Below, one piece after another: positions 16,942 to 26,096 of a DNA stretch of 64,000 nucleotides (positions are counted from its first letter, which is position 1; every line of letters begins with the position of its first letter). The stretch spans positions 2,232,001 through 2,296,000 of the forward strand of contig NZ_JALRMO010000001.1 of the NCBI RefSeq assembly GCF_023276405.1, given 5' to 3'. The notes under the pieces were generated by a model, which was not told the DNA's origin, ran no database searches, and was given only the letters and a program-made list of their open reading frames with translations. The DNA comes from Paenibacillus hamazuiensis (GTDB lineage: Bacteria; Bacillota; Bacilli; Paenibacillales; NBRC-103111). The position numbers and the translations under genes were made by a program.

Positions 16942-17478
16942 ATGACATTAGACGAATCGATCCATCTGGAGGAATACCGGGCACACTGGGGGAAGCTTTT
17001 TCAGGAGGAGTATCGATTGCTGCGGGATGCGGTGGGTGACAGCGTCGCCGCAATCGAGCACTTCGGGAGCACATCGGTGCCGGGGCTCGTCGCTAAACCG
17101 ATCATCGACATATTGATCGGCGTTTCGGATTGGAGCCAGGCCAGCGATATTGCCGGGAAGCTTGTGGGGGCAGGATACGAAAGCTTGGGCGAAGCGGGTA
17201 TTCCGGGGCGGCTGTACCTCCGCAAAAGAGGAGAACATGACTTTAACGCCCACGTTGTCCTCTACAAGGGGGAGATCTGGAATAACAATCTCATCCTTCG
17301 CGATTACTTGCGCGTAAATGCGGATGAAGCCCGTCAATACGGGGAATTGAAGAAGCGGATTGTCAAAGACGGAGCCGGAACGCTGCTCAAATACTCGGAT
17401 GAAAAGGGTGAATTTGTCGGCAATCTTCTGGAGCGAGCAAAAAGTTGGGCAAAAGACAGGCACGATACGCATGAATAA
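16942..17478 (+). CDS. GrpB-like nucleotidyltransferase family protein (UPF0157)
   Basis: A 178-residue protein of the GrpB family, a nucleotidyltransferase-like fold of unknown cellular role. The hallmark EHFGSTSVPGLVAKPIIDI stretch is at about residues 40-58, with the GS motif and a downstream acidic pair. A later segment (RDYLRVNADEARQYGELK) is also typical. The ATG at 16942 has GGAGG upstream; the frame's earlier start is not supported. Confidence 0.85.
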   Translation: MTLDESIHLEEYRAHWGKLFQEEYRLLRDAVGDSVAAIEHFGSTSVPGLVAKPIIDILIGVSDWSQASDIAGKLVGAGYESLGEAGIPGRLYLRKRGEHDFNAHVVLYKGEIWNNNLILRDYLRVNADEARQYGELKKRIVKDGAGTLLKYSDEKGEFVGNLLERAKSWAKDRHDTHE

Positions 17479-17629
17479 AACCGCGATGATGTGGAACGGC
17501 GATAAAATCGATAAGCACCGTTGCTCTTGCCGGTTTCCGGCGGGTATTGCATCGAATGCGGCAGGGGCGACGGAAGATGAAACTTTTTACGCGAAAACCG
17601 AATTTGTGTTATGAAAAGTAACATTAGTA

Positions 17630-17659
17630 TTGACATGGTTTTCGATTTTGTTTTATACT
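17630..17659 (+). promoter_or_regulatory. Promoter of the guanidine degradation operon
   Basis: A perfect -35 TTGACA at 17630-17635 and TATACT at 17654-17659 with an 18-base spacer, about 60 bases before the riboswitch. The rest of the 440-base gap after the GrpB gene (17479-17629) shows no other feature. Confidence 0.7.
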
Positions 17660-17721
17660 CCAGTTATCACGTTACTTTATGTCACAAGAAAATAAGTCCT
17701 CGAGCAAAATTTGTAAGGACG

Positions 17722-17896
17722 AAAAAGCTGTCTAGGGTTCCGCTGGCGAATCACGTGATATATAAGATCACATGATTCGCGAGGTCTGGTCCAAGAGACG
17801 GCGTACGGAAGGCGGCTCACATTACGCGAGAAGCCGAACGTATAACACGGAAGGATAAAAGCCTGGGAGATTTCTCTCCCGGGCTTTTTATTTTTC
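17722..17896 (+). ncRNA. Guanidine-I (ykkC) riboswitch with expression-platform terminator
   Basis: Signature blocks of the ykkC aptamer are visible in order: CTAGGGTTCCG at 17732, GGTCTGGTCCAAGAGA further on, then ACACGGAAGGATAAAAGCC. The last block runs into a terminator hairpin (AGCCTGGGAGA paired with TCTCCCGGGCT) and a T run ending near 17893. Guanidine binding is known to favour the antiterminated state and switch on downstream genes. The genes behind it (DUF1989 pair, carboxylase, allophanate hydrolase) are the classic guanidine-I regulon, so the guanidine subclass is preferred over the ppGpp and PRPP subclasses. Confidence 0.92.
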
Positions 17897-17918
17897 TATC
17901 CAACAGGAGGCGAGGAAG

Positions 17919-18638
17919 ATGAACTTGATCTGGAAGACAACCATGAGGCCCGGGGGCAAATGGTCCGGGTTTGTCGGCAGAGGAAAGCTGCTGCGTTTTA
18001 CGGCGTTGGAGGCGGGCGCTAACGTATCGATGCTGATGTATAACGCCAGAGACTTATCCGAGCGCTACAACATGCCGGACACACTGAAGGCGCAGCACAC
18101 GTCGCATTTGACCCGCGGCCATGTGCTGATGAGCGACAATGGCCGCGCGATGGCGAGCATCACGGAGGACAGCCTCGGGTGGCACGACGCGATATGCGGG
18201 TACAGCACCCGCGAGGCGACGGATATCAAGTACGGGGCGACGCGGTACCAGGAGCAGCGTAACGACTGGCTGCGCAGCGGGCAGGAAAACTTTGCCGTCG
18301 AGCTTGTCCGCTGCGGACTGGGGCGAAAAGATCTGGTGCCGAACGTCAATTTGTTTTCCAAAGTGTACTGTGACGAAGACGGCTGTATGCATTTTTGCGA
18401 AGATCATTGCAAGGCGGGTTCAACGGTGACGCTGCGTACCGAAATGGACATTTTGCTCGTCTTGTCGAACACCCCGAATCCGCTCGATCCGCGAAACGCA
18501 TATCCTGCGGTTCCGGTTCTGCTGGAGGTGCTTCCGGCAGCTGGGGTGGAAAGCTCCGATTACTGCGTGAATTATCGCCCGGAAAACCGGCGCGCTTTTG
18601 AAAATACATGGGAGTATTACGCTCTGATGGGCGTGTGA
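17919..18638 (+). CDS. DUF1989 protein UAAP1 (carboxyguanidine deiminase subunit)
   Basis: A 239-residue protein of the urea-amidolyase-associated DUF1989 family, type 1. In guanidine degradation the two DUF1989 proteins form carboxyguanidine deiminase (CgdAB), which turns carboxyguanidine into allophanate plus ammonia. Conserved-looking features are [24 protein letters not shown] (a His/Cys-rich likely metal or active site) and [18 protein letters not shown] precedes the ATG. It is the first gene behind the riboswitch. I did not assign CgdA or CgdB because I cannot tell which subunit this is. Confidence 0.88.
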   Translation: MNLIWKTTMRPGGKWSGFVGRGKLLRFTALEAGANVSMLMYNARDLSERYNMPDTLKAQHTSHLTRGHVLMSDNGRAMASITEDSLGWHDAICGYSTREATDIKYGATRYQEQRNDWLRSGQENFAVELVRCGLGRKDLVPNVNLFSKVYCDEDGCMHFCEDHCKAGSTVTLRTEMDILLVLSNTPNPLDPRNAYPAVPVLLEVLPAAGVESSDYCVNYRPENRRAFENTWEYYALMGV

Positions 18639-18691
18639 CCGGATCGGATTTGGCGAAAGAGACTGGAATTTATTTTCGAGGAGGAGCCGAC

Positions 18692-19342
18692 ATGGCTGTA
18701 TTCAATAGAGTGGAAAGCCCGCGGAAGGCGGAGGATGCGGTTTTCGATCAAACGATTCTCGCTGGGGACGGTTGGGCGCATGAGCTTCAGCCGGGCCAGG
18801 TGCTGAGGATCGTCGATCTGGAGGGCAATCAGGCCGCCGATACGCTGTTTTACGATGCCGATAATCCGGATGACCATTACAGTGCGGCGGCGACGATCGT
18901 CGGTCAAGGCAACATTTACTTGACGGCGGGATCGGTGCTGCGCGCCGAATCGGGCAAAGTGCTGCTGAAAATCGTCGCCGACACGTGCGGACGCCACGAC
19001 ACGCTCGGAGGAGCATGCTCGGCGCAGAGCAACACGGTACGTTATGCGCATGAAAAGCTGCATATGCACAACTGCCGAGACACGTTTATGCTGCAGCTGG
19101 CGAATTATGAGGGCGCCTATACGAAGCGGGACCTCGCGCCGAATATCAACTTTTTTATGAATGTGCCGGTTACTCCGGATGGGGGGTTGGAGTTTGCCGA
19201 CGGCGTCTCCGCCCCGGGCTGCTACGTGGAGCTGCAGTCGATGTGCTGTACACTGGCGCTGATCAGCAATTGCCCGCAGCTGAATAATCCTTGCAACGCA
19301 TACAATCCGACGCCGATTCGGGTTTTGATTTGGAATAGTTAA
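18692..19342 (+). CDS. DUF1989 protein UAAP2 (carboxyguanidine deiminase subunit)
   Basis: A 216-residue partner of the preceding DUF1989 protein. Visible motifs are [30 protein letters not shown] and [16 protein letters not shown], with Cys and His residues in positions parallel to UAAP1. The ATG at 18692 follows GAGGAGG; the frame runs back to 18608 but overlaps the upstream gene without a site. Expected role: second subunit of carboxyguanidine deiminase, acting after the carboxylase and before allophanate hydrolase. Confidence 0.88.
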   Translation: MAVFNRVESPRKAEDAVFDQTILAGDGWAHELQPGQVLRIVDLEGNQAADTLFYDADNPDDHYSAAATIVGQGNIYLTAGSVLRAESGKVLLKIVADTCGRHDTLGGACSAQSNTVRYAHEKLHMHNCRDTFMLQLANYEGAYTKRDLAPNINFFMNVPVTPDGGLEFADGVSAPGCYVELQSMCCTLALISNCPQLNNPCNAYNPTPIRVLIWNS

Positions 19343-19375
19343 TTAACGTTAAAATTCAGCCGGGGAGAGGGTTTT

Positions 19376-22300
19376 ATGTTTAAAAAAGTGCTCATTGCCA
19401 ACCGCGGAGCGATCGCGGTGCGGATTGAACGCACGCTGCGCAGGCTCGGCATCGCTTCAGTAGCCGTCTATACGAAGGCCGACCAAGACAGCCTGCATGT
19501 GGATCTGGCGGACGAAGCTCTTTTGATCGGCGAAGGGCCGGCCAAAGACAGCTATTTGAATGCGGAGCTTATCCTGCAAAAGGCGGCGGAAACCGGAGCG
19601 GAAGCGATCCATCCGGGGTACGGCTTCCTCAGCGAAAATCCCGACTTCGCCCGGGCCTGCCGCAGGAAGGGGATCGCGTTTATCGGCCCGACTCCGGAGC
19701 AAATGGAGCAGTTCGGCCTCAAGCATTCGGCGCGGGAAATCGCCGTCAAGGCGGGAGTGCCGATGCTGCCGGGTACGGCGCTCATCGCGGAGCTTGAGGA
19801 GGCGCTCGGTGAAGCGGCGCGCATCGGATATCCGGTTATCCTAAAAAGCACCGCCGGCGGCGGCGGCATCGGCATGCGCGTCTGTACCGACGAGGCTGCG
19901 CTTCGCGCCGCTTTCGACGGAGTGCGCCATTTGGCGGAGACGAACTTTAAAAACGGCGGGGTGTTTTTGGAAAAGTACATCGCGAGAGCGCGGCATGTCG
20001 AGGTGCAAATTTTCGGCAACGGGTTCGGCGAGATCGTTACTTTGGGCGAGCGGGACTGTTCGATCCAGCGGCGCAACCAGAAGGTCATCGAAGAAAGCCC
20101 GGCGCCGAATTTTCCGCAACGTGTGCGCGAGGCGATGCTCGAAGCTGCGCGTGCGCTGGCTGCAGAGGTCGGCTACCGAAGCGCCGGTACGGTGGAATTT
20201 CTGTATGACGCACAGTCGCAGGAATTTTATTTCCTGGAAGTGAATACGCGGCTGCAGGTCGAGCACGGCGTTACCGAAGAGGTGCTCGGCGTCGACCTTG
20301 TCGAATGGATGGTCCGCGAAGCTGCGGATGAGCTGACGAACTTGCGGGCGCAACTGCGGGAGCCACGGGGACACAGCATTCAGGCACGGATTTACGCGGA
20401 GGATTGCCTGCAGCAGTTCCGCCCCAGTGCCGGCCAGCTTGACCGGGTGCAGTTTGCGGACGGGGCGCGGATCGAAACGTGGGTCAGGGACGGTTTGAAC
20501 GTCACGACGTTATACGACCCGATGCTGGCGAAAATCATCGTTCACGGCGAAACGAGGCAGGAGGCGATCGATAAGCTGATTCGCGCTTTGCAAGGTACGC
20601 GAATATACGGTGTCACGACCAACCTGCAGTATTTGCAGGCGCTGCTGAACGAGAAGGATTGCCGTGAAGGCAGCGTATACACGCAGATGCTAAACGGCTT
20701 TGAGCCGGAGGAAAGAGCGCTTGAGGTGCTGGACGGCGGCGTGCAGACAACCGTGCAGGATTGGCCGGGCCGAGTCGGCCACTGGGACGTTGGTGTGCCG
20801 CCGTGCGGACCGATGGACCCGCATTCGTTCCGACTCGGCAACATGCTGCTCGGCAACAGCGAAAGTGCAAGCGGGCTCGAGCTGACGCTGCGCGGCGGCT
20901 CGTACAAATTCCGCTCGGGCATGTGGTTTTGCCTGACCGGCGCCGATATGGAGGCGAAGCTGGACGATGCGCCGGTGCCGATGTGCGAGCCGGTTTATGC
21001 CGGCCGCGGGCAGGTGCTGAGCTTCGGCGAAGCAAAGACGGGAATGCGCGCGTATTTGCTCGTTGCCGGAGGCTTCGATATGCCGAAAATTCTCGGCAGC
21101 TCGGCAACATTTACGCTTGGCGGCTTCGGCGGTCACGGGGGGCGCGCCTTGAGGGTAGGAGACGTGCTTGGCGTGAACGAAGGCAAAGCGCCGCAGCACA
21201 TGGCGGGACTGGCCGCCGAAGATAGATCGGCGATGGCGCGGGAATGGACGATCGGCGTCATTCCGGGACCGCACTGCACGACGGAGTTTTTGCAGCCGGA
21301 TTATTTGCAGCAGCTGACGGAAACAGGCTGGGAGGTGCATTTTAACAGCTCGCGCACCGGCGTGCGCCTGATCGGGCCGGCGCCGCATTGGACGCGCCAG
21401 GACGGTGGGGAGGCGGGCCTTCATCCGTCGAACATCCACGATAACGCGTATGCGATCGGCACATTGGACCTGACCGGAGACATGCCGATTTTGCTCGGGC
21501 CCGACGGGCCCAGTCTCGGCGGTTTCGTCTGTCCGGTGACGACGGCGTCGGCCGAGTTTTGGAAAATCGGCCAGCTGCATCCGGGCGATACGGTCCGCTT
21601 CCGGCTCCTTGCGTTGGAGGAGGCCGATGAGCTGCGCAGCGCACAGGAGCAGTTTTTATCCGAGGTGGGAGAGGGCCGCAGATCCGGCCTTTCACGTACT
21701 GCAGCTGCGATGATGACTAAGCCTGCCGCGTCGTTTACGCCGAACTACCCTTTGCTCGTTCAGGAAGAGAACGATCGTCGGTTTCCGATTTCGATCCGCT
21801 GCAGCGGCGACGAAAACGTGCTGGTCGAATATGGCCCGATGGAGCTGGATCTGCAGCTGCGCTTCCAGGTGCACGCGCTCATGCAGGCGATCAAGGACAG
21901 CGATGCGATTCCCGTGCTCGATCTGACGCCGGGCATCCGCTCGCTGCAGATTCACATCGACCGCTCGCGGATGACTGTGAGCGAAGCTTGCCGTCGCATT
22001 CTGGAGCTGGACCGCAGCCTCCCGCCGCTCGAGTCGATGCGCGTGCCTTCACGCATCGTGCGACTGCCGCTGTCCTGGGACGATCCGGCGACCCGGCTGG
22101 CGATCCAGCGTTATCAGCAAACGGTGCGTCCTGACGCGCCGTGGTGCCCGAGCAATCTCGAATTCATTCGCCGCATTAACGGGCTTGCCGATATCGAGGA
22201 CGTCAAACGGATCGTCTTCGATGCAAACTATTTGGTCATGGGGCTCGGCGACGTCTACCTGGGAGCCCCTGTAGCGACGCCGCTCGACCCGAGGCACCGG

Positions 22301-23026
22301 CTGGTGACGACGAAATACAACCCGGCACGGACTTGGACTCCTGAAAACGCCGTCGGCATCGGCGGAGCTTATATGTGCGTGTATGGGATGGAAGGGCCCG
22401 GCGGCTACCAGTTTGTCGGGCGAACGATCCAGATGTGGAACCGGCTGCGCCCGACGGAAAGCTTTAAGCCTGGCCAACCTTGGCTGCTGCGGTTCTTTGA
22501 CCAGATCCGCTTTTATCCGGTGGAGGCGGACGAACTGCTCAGGCTGCGCGAAGATTTCTTGCGGGGACGGTTTGAGGCGGATATTACGGAGACGACGTTT
22601 GATCTCGGCGAATATTTGCAGTTCCTCGAATCGATCCGGGACAGCGCGGATGCATTCCGAACGCAGCAGCAGACAGCTTTTCAGGCGGAGCGGGAAAGCT
22701 GGAGAGCGCTCGGACTCGCCGAATACGTATCGGAGACCGAGGCGGCCAAGGAAACTCCTGAGGAGGACGTTCCGGAAGGGGCGGAGGGCGTGCGCTGCAC
22801 GATGCCGGGCAGCGTTTGGAAGGTGCTTGCGGCCCCCGGCCAGCGGGTGAAGAAAGGCGAGACGCTCATCATCGAGGAAAGCATGAAAATGGAATTTCCG
22901 ATGGTTTCCCCTTGCGACGGTATCGTGCAATCCGTGAATGTAAAGCCCGGCGATCAAGTGAGCGCTGGACAGCTGATCGCGATTTTGACCAAAACGACCG
23001 AGGAGAAGGAGGCGCTTCCGGCATGA
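19376..23026 (+). CDS. Guanidine (urea-type) carboxylase, biotin-dependent
   Basis: A 1216-residue multidomain enzyme. It has a biotin carboxylase (residues 1-450, ATP loop with GGGGIGM, and EVNTRLQVEHGVTEE), a KipA/AHS2 domain starting at about 455 (LDGGVQTTVQDWPGRVGHW), a KipI/AHS1 domain at about 800-1000 (RRFPISIRCSGDENVLVEYG) and a C-terminal biotinyl domain with ESMKMEFP, the biotin Lys being residue 1171. It carboxylates guanidine, or urea, with ATP and bicarbonate. The riboswitch and the DUF1989 pair favour guanidine as the real substrate; sequence inspection alone cannot separate the two. The stop overlaps the next start (ATGA). Confidence 0.9.
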   Translation: MFKKVLIANRGAIAVRIERTLRRLGIASVAVYTKADQDSLHVDLADEALLIGEGPAKDSYLNAELILQKAAETGAEAIHPGYGFLSENPDFARACRRKGIAFIGPTPEQMEQFGLKHSAREIAVKAGVPMLPGTALIAELEEALGEAARIGYPVILKSTAGGGGIGMRVCTDEAALRAAFDGVRHLAETNFKNGGVFLEKYIARARHVEVQIFGNGFGEIVTLGERDCSIQRRNQKVIEESPAPNFPQRVREAMLEAARALAAEVGYRSAGTVEFLYDAQSQEFYFLEVNTRLQVEHGVTEEVLGVDLVEWMVREAADELTNLRAQLREPRGHSIQARIYAEDCLQQFRPSAGQLDRVQFADGARIETWVRDGLNVTTLYDPMLAKIIVHGETRQEAIDKLIRALQGTRIYGVTTNLQYLQALLNEKDCREGSVYTQMLNGFEPEERALEVLDGGVQTTVQDWPGRVGHWDVGVPPCGPMDPHSFRLGNMLLGNSESASGLELTLRGGSYKFRSGMWFCLTGADMEAKLDDAPVPMCEPVYAGRGQVLSFGEAKTGMRAYLLVAGGFDMPKILGSSATFTLGGFGGHGGRALRVGDVLGVNEGKAPQHMAGLAAEDRSAMAREWTIGVIPGPHCTTEFLQPDYLQQLTETGWEVHFNSSRTGVRLIGPAPHWTRQDGGEAGLHPSNIHDNAYAIGTLDLTGDMPILLGPDGPSLGGFVCPVTTASAEFWKIGQLHPGDTVRFRLLALEEADELRSAQEQFLSEVGEGRRSGLSRTAAAMMTKPAASFTPNYPLLVQEENDRRFPISIRCSGDENVLVEYGPMELDLQLRFQVHALMQAIKDSDAIPVLDLTPGIRSLQIHIDRSRMTVSEACRRILELDRSLPPLESMRVPSRIVRLPLSWDDPATRLAIQRYQQTVRPDAPWCPSNLEFIRRINGLADIEDVKRIVFDANYLVMGLGDVYLGAPVATPLDPRHRLVTTKYNPARTWTPENAVGIGGAYMCVYGMEGPGGYQFVGRTIQMWNRLRPTESFKPGQPWLLRFFDQIRFYPVEADELLRLREDFLRGRFEADITETTFDLGEYLQFLESIRDSADAFRTQQQTAFQAERESWRALGLAEYVSETEAAKETPEEDVPEGAEGVRCTMPGSVWKVLAAPGQRVKKGETLIIEESMKMEFPMVSPCDGIVQSVNVKPGDQVSAGQLIAILTKTTEEKEALPA

Positions 23027-24813
23027 ATGAGAACGTGCTGCCCCGCGAGCTGACTATCGTCTTGCTCCGCGAAATGTATGATAGGGAAGAAATCACGCCT
23101 TTGGAAGTCGTCCGCGAGATCGTCCGCAGGGCGGAACAGGACGCGGCGATGAACATTTGGATCGCTCCACCCTCAATGGATATGCTTATGCCTTATATCG
23201 AGCGGCTGAATGAAATGGATCCGGCGGATGCGCCTCTTTGGGGCATCCCGTTCGCCGTCAAGGACAATATCGACGTCGCGGGAGTGCCGACAACCGCGAG
23301 CTGCGCCGAATTCGCGTATACGCCGGACGAACATGCCGCTGTGGTCGAGCGCCTTGTCGCCGCGGGAGCGATCCCGGTCGGCAAAGCGAATCTCGACCAA
23401 TTCGCCACCGGCCTTGTCGGTACAAGAAGCCCATACGGCGAAACGCATAATTCGCTGCGCGGCGAGCTGATCAGCGGCGGATCCAGCTCGGGCTCCGCCG
23501 TTGCCGTCGCCCGCGGCCAGGCGGCCTTCTCGCTTGGCACCGATACGGCGGGCTCCGGCCGCATTCCCGCGGCGCTCAATCGGCTTGTCGGCTTCAAACC
23601 AAGCATCGGCGCATGGCCGGTGAAAGGGCTAGTCCCCGCTTGCGCGAGTTTGGACTGCATCACCGTGTTCGCGAACAGTCTGGAGGACGCAGCGACCGTC
23701 GACCTCGTTGCGCGCGGGGAGCATGCCGCCGACCCTCGGTCCCGCTTCGTGCCCCGGCACGAGCCCAAGCTGCCTGAGAAAATATGCTTGCCTGCGGAGC
23801 CGCCGGTGTTTTTCGGCCCTTACGCGGACGAATACCGGAAAGCATGGCATGCGGCTGTGGAACGGCTGCAAGGGCTCGGCTTGCCTCTAGAATATATCGA
23901 CGGCCGGATGTTCGATGAAGCGGCGGCCATTCTTTACGAAGGACCGTGGGTAGCCGAGCGATGGGCCGCCGTCGGCGGATTCATCGAAGCGCACCCGGGA
24001 GCGGCGTTTCCGGTTACCGAGCGCATCCTGCGCTCAGGAGCCGCACCGGAGCATTCGGCAGCTTCTCTCTTTCGGGCGATGCACAAGCTGCAGTCGTTCA
24101 AGCTGCAGGCGAAACAGCTGCTGGAAGGAGCGGTGCTGGCGATGCCGACATGCGGCGGCACTTGGACGCGCGAGCAGGTGCGGCAGGACCCGGTGGCGAC
24201 GAACAGCGCGATGGGCCGTTACACGAACCATTGCAACCTGCTTGATTTGTGCGCCGTTGCCGTACCTTCAGACGATGCTGCGCACGATCTTCCGTTCGGC
24301 ATTACGCTGTTCGGCCTTGCCGACAGCGAATCGCTTATCTGGGGAGCCGCGGGTTTGTTCGTGAAGGGAGCGGAAATACAGCTTGCAACCCCGGCAACGG
24401 CGGAAAACGCGGGAGAACCCGCCGTTCCGGAAACGACTTTGGTCGCCGTCTGCGGCCTTCATATGCGCGGGTATCCGCTTGAGAAGCAGATGCGCGAATG
24501 CGGCGCCCGCTTCGTCTGCGAAGCGTCGACGGCCGCGAAATACCAACTGGTCAGGCTGCCTACGACTCCGGCCAAGCCGGGGCTGATCAAAAGGCCGGCC
24601 GGAGGTGCCGCGGTTTCGCTGGAGCTGTGGGAGATGCCGCTGGCCAGCTTCGGCCGCTTCGCCGCTTTGATTCCCTCGCCGCTCGGCATCGGCAAAGTCG
24701 AGCTGTCCGACGGCCGCGAGGTGCCCGGCTTCATCTGCGAGGCGTACGCGGCGGCGCATGCGGAGGATATTACCGCGGCCGGAGGCTGGCGCAACGTCTT
24801 TCCGGCAGGCTGA
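23023..24813 (+). CDS. atzF: Allophanate hydrolase
   Basis: A 596-residue two-domain enzyme that converts allophanate to ammonia and CO2, the last step of guanidine (or urea) breakdown. The N-terminal amidase domain has Lys80 (PFAVKDNID), the cis-Ser region SGGSSSGSA (154-156) and the nucleophile Ser178 (DTAGSGR). The C-terminal domain (about 450-596, starting LVAVCGLHMRGYPL) is the allophanate-hydrolase decarboxylation domain. The start overlaps the carboxylase stop by 4 bases with GGAGG upstream; the frame reaching back to 22816 is a shadow of the carboxylase. Confidence 0.92.
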   Translation: MNENVLPRELTIVLLREMYDREEITPLEVVREIVRRAEQDAAMNIWIAPPSMDMLMPYIERLNEMDPADAPLWGIPFAVKDNIDVAGVPTTASCAEFAYTPDEHAAVVERLVAAGAIPVGKANLDQFATGLVGTRSPYGETHNSLRGELISGGSSSGSAVAVARGQAAFSLGTDTAGSGRIPAALNRLVGFKPSIGAWPVKGLVPACASLDCITVFANSLEDAATVDLVARGEHAADPRSRFVPRHEPKLPEKICLPAEPPVFFGPYADEYRKAWHAAVERLQGLGLPLEYIDGRMFDEAAAILYEGPWVAERWAAVGGFIEAHPGAAFPVTERILRSGAAPEHSAASLFRAMHKLQSFKLQAKQLLEGAVLAMPTCGGTWTREQVRQDPVATNSAMGRYTNHCNLLDLCAVAVPSDDAAHDLPFGITLFGLADSESLIWGAAGLFVKGAEIQLATPATAENAGEPAVPETTLVAVCGLHMRGYPLEKQMRECGARFVCEASTAAKYQLVRLPTTPAKPGLIKRPAGGAAVSLELWEMPLASFGRFAALIPSPLGIGKVELSDGREVPGFICEAYAAAHAEDITAAGGWRNVFPAG

Positions 24814-24832
24814 CGACCGTCAGCCATAGATA

Positions 24833-24871
24833 CACCGGTCGCTCCCTCACATTTTCAGCGGGCGACCGGTG
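24833..24871 (+). terminator. Strong hairpin after the guanidine operon
   Basis: A 10-bp perfect stem (CACCGGTCGC with GCGACCGGTG) lies 20 bases after the allophanate hydrolase stop. No T run follows, so termination is uncertain; it may protect the 3' end of the message. Confidence 0.4.
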
Positions 24872-24920
24872 CACTTCTACAGTATCGTTGAGAACCCGAT
24901 TCGATTTTACCATTTTCGTT

Positions 24921-24958
24921 CTCCCGGAATTGTGTTCTTAGGCCGGGAGCGCTATAAT
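24921..24958 (+). promoter_or_regulatory. Promoter of the erm unit with an overlapping inverted repeat
   Basis: -35 TTGTGT at 24930-24935 and perfect -10 TATAAT at 24953-24958 with a 17-base spacer. The arms CTCCCGG (24921-24927) and CCGGGAG (24943-24949) flank the -35 element and fall inside the spacer, as an operator would. The operator role is inference. Confidence 0.65.
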
Positions 24959-25002
24959 GAAAACGATTCACCGCTTTTTTCGCTTAAGGAGGAGCATCGC
25001 TC

Positions 25003-25041
25003 GTGTATTACAATGGCATCTTTTTCATTCGTATAAGGTAA
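25003..25041 (+). CDS. Macrolide-sensing leader peptide of erm
   Basis: A 12-codon frame starting GTG, with AAGGAGGAG just upstream, encodes MYYNGIFFIRIR. Residues 6-9 are IFFI, at the same positions as the IFVI stalling motif of the ErmC leader (MGIFSIFVI), where ribosomes with bound macrolide stop with Ile9 in the P site. The stop codon lies 4 bases before the terminator hairpin. Codons 8-10 (TTCATTCGT, 25024-25032) are exactly complementary to ACGAATGAA at 25125-25133, just before the erm ribosome binding site. This supports a regulatory leader rather than a functional peptide. Confidence 0.8.
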   Translation: MYYNGIFFIRIR

Positions 25042-25045
25042 TGAC

Positions 25046-25113
25046 GGCGCAGATTCGGTAAACCCTCCATTTTTTTTGAATTAAGGAAGGGTTTATTTGA
25101 TCTGCGCCTTTTT
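25046..25113 (+). terminator. Attenuator terminator between leader peptide and erm
   Basis: The outer stem GGCGCAGAT (25046-25054) pairs with ATCTGCGCC (25100-25108), and the inner stem TAAACCCT (25059-25066) pairs with AGGGTTTA (25088-25095). Five T residues follow the outer arm. A second small hairpin, TTCATTC (25112-25118) with GAATGAA (25127-25133), lies just before the erm ribosome binding site and competes with the leader for the same GAATGAA strand. I infer transcriptional attenuation, perhaps with added translational control, relieved when a drug-bound ribosome stalls in the leader. Confidence 0.82.
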
Positions 25114-25147
25114 CATTCCCAAAAACGAATGAACGAGGTGCTTTTTT

Positions 25148-26008
25148 GTGTCAAAAATCAATCATACGTACCGGGGAGCGTCGTGCTCTCCCGGCAATTT
25201 CTCGGCACAGCATCTGCTGATTAACGGCCGAGTGGTCAGGGATATGATACAACTCGCCGGTATCACGCCCCATGAGACTGTTCTCGACATCGGCGCAGGA
25301 ACAGGAACCATTTCAATTCCTTTAGCTGAAAAAGCCGCCCGTGTGCTCGCAATCGAAAACGATCCCGCCTTTGTCCGCAAGCTTATAGACAAGACAGGGG
25401 GGATCCCGAACATTCGGGTTCAGGAATGCGACTTTTTGCAAAGCAAGCTTCCGAAACAGCCGTTTTCTGTAGTGGCCAATATCCCGTTTTCGATTACGAC
25501 GCCGATACTCGAGAAGCTGCTCGGCAAACCGGACGCGCCGCTGCGCCGTGCCGTCCTGATCGTTGAGAAAGGGGCCGCCCGGCGGTTTACGGAAGCTCCA
25601 TCCGCCAACCCGCGACTGCTCTCCTGGCGCATGCTCTACGAATTTCGTGTCGTGAGGACGGTGGAAAGGAGCGCATTTTCGCCTCCGCCCGCTGTAGATA
25701 CCGCCATCTTAACGATAAGCCGCAGAGAACAGCCGCTTATTCCCGCGCATTTGCTGGCTAAATTCGCCGCTCTCGCCGCATACGCCTTGCGCAGCCCGCA
25801 TCAGCCGCTGTTTACAGCGCTTGCTGGCGTTTTTACGCCACCGCAAATTGCCAAGCTGGCTAAAGCGCTCCGTGTCGACCGGCAGTCGCGGGTTTGCACG
25901 CTAAGAGACGGTCAGTGGGCCGACGTGTTCGCCGCGATGCTGCGGCATGCCCCGCCTGTCCGCCATCCGAAGCTTCGCCGGCAAGGGTGCCGCCCCTGTC
26001 GTAAATGA
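25148..26008 (+). CDS. erm: Erm-family 23S rRNA adenine-N6 methyltransferase
   Basis: A 286-residue rRNA methyltransferase that modifies A2058 of 23S rRNA and gives macrolide-lincosamide-streptogramin B resistance. The N-terminal part has QHLLIN. The SAM site is DIGAGTG (47-53), with EC-D at 93-95, and the target-base motif is NIPF (111-114; NIPY/F in Erm, whereas KsgA has NLPY). The Arg- and Lys-rich C-terminal tail is typical of Bacillus-type Erm proteins of the ErmD group. The start is GTG, with GAGGTG 7 bases upstream. The leader peptide confirms an Erm rather than KsgA identity. It sits between two guanidine-controlled units. Confidence 0.9.
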   Translation: MSKINHTYRGASCSPGNFSAQHLLINGRVVRDMIQLAGITPHETVLDIGAGTGTISIPLAEKAARVLAIENDPAFVRKLIDKTGGIPNIRVQECDFLQSKLPKQPFSVVANIPFSITTPILEKLLGKPDAPLRRAVLIVEKGAARRFTEAPSANPRLLSWRMLYEFRVVRTVERSAFSPPPAVDTAILTISRREQPLIPAHLLAKFAALAAYALRSPHQPLFTALAGVFTPPQIAKLAKALRVDRQSRVCTLRDGQWADVFAAMLRHAPPVRHPKLRRQGCRPCRK

Positions 26009-26044
26009 ATCCCGGAAACTCGCGGTTAACGGCTCATGAAATTG

Positions 26045-26093
26045 AAAAAGGCAGCAGACAGCTTTGAAATTCAAAGCTATCGGCCGCCTTTTT
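26045..26093. terminator. Bidirectional terminator between erm and the permease
   Basis: AAAAAGGC (26045-26052) pairs with GCCTTTTT (26086-26093), with an inner perfect stem AGCTTTGAA/TTCAAAGCT. T runs on both strands fit the convergent genes. Confidence 0.8.
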
Positions 26094-26096
26094 CCG

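Noticed and set aside
25148-26008. KsgA/RsmA 16S dimethyltransferase instead of Erm
   Set aside because: It has NIPF rather than NLPY, an Erm-like tail, and a macrolide leader peptide with attenuator directly upstream.
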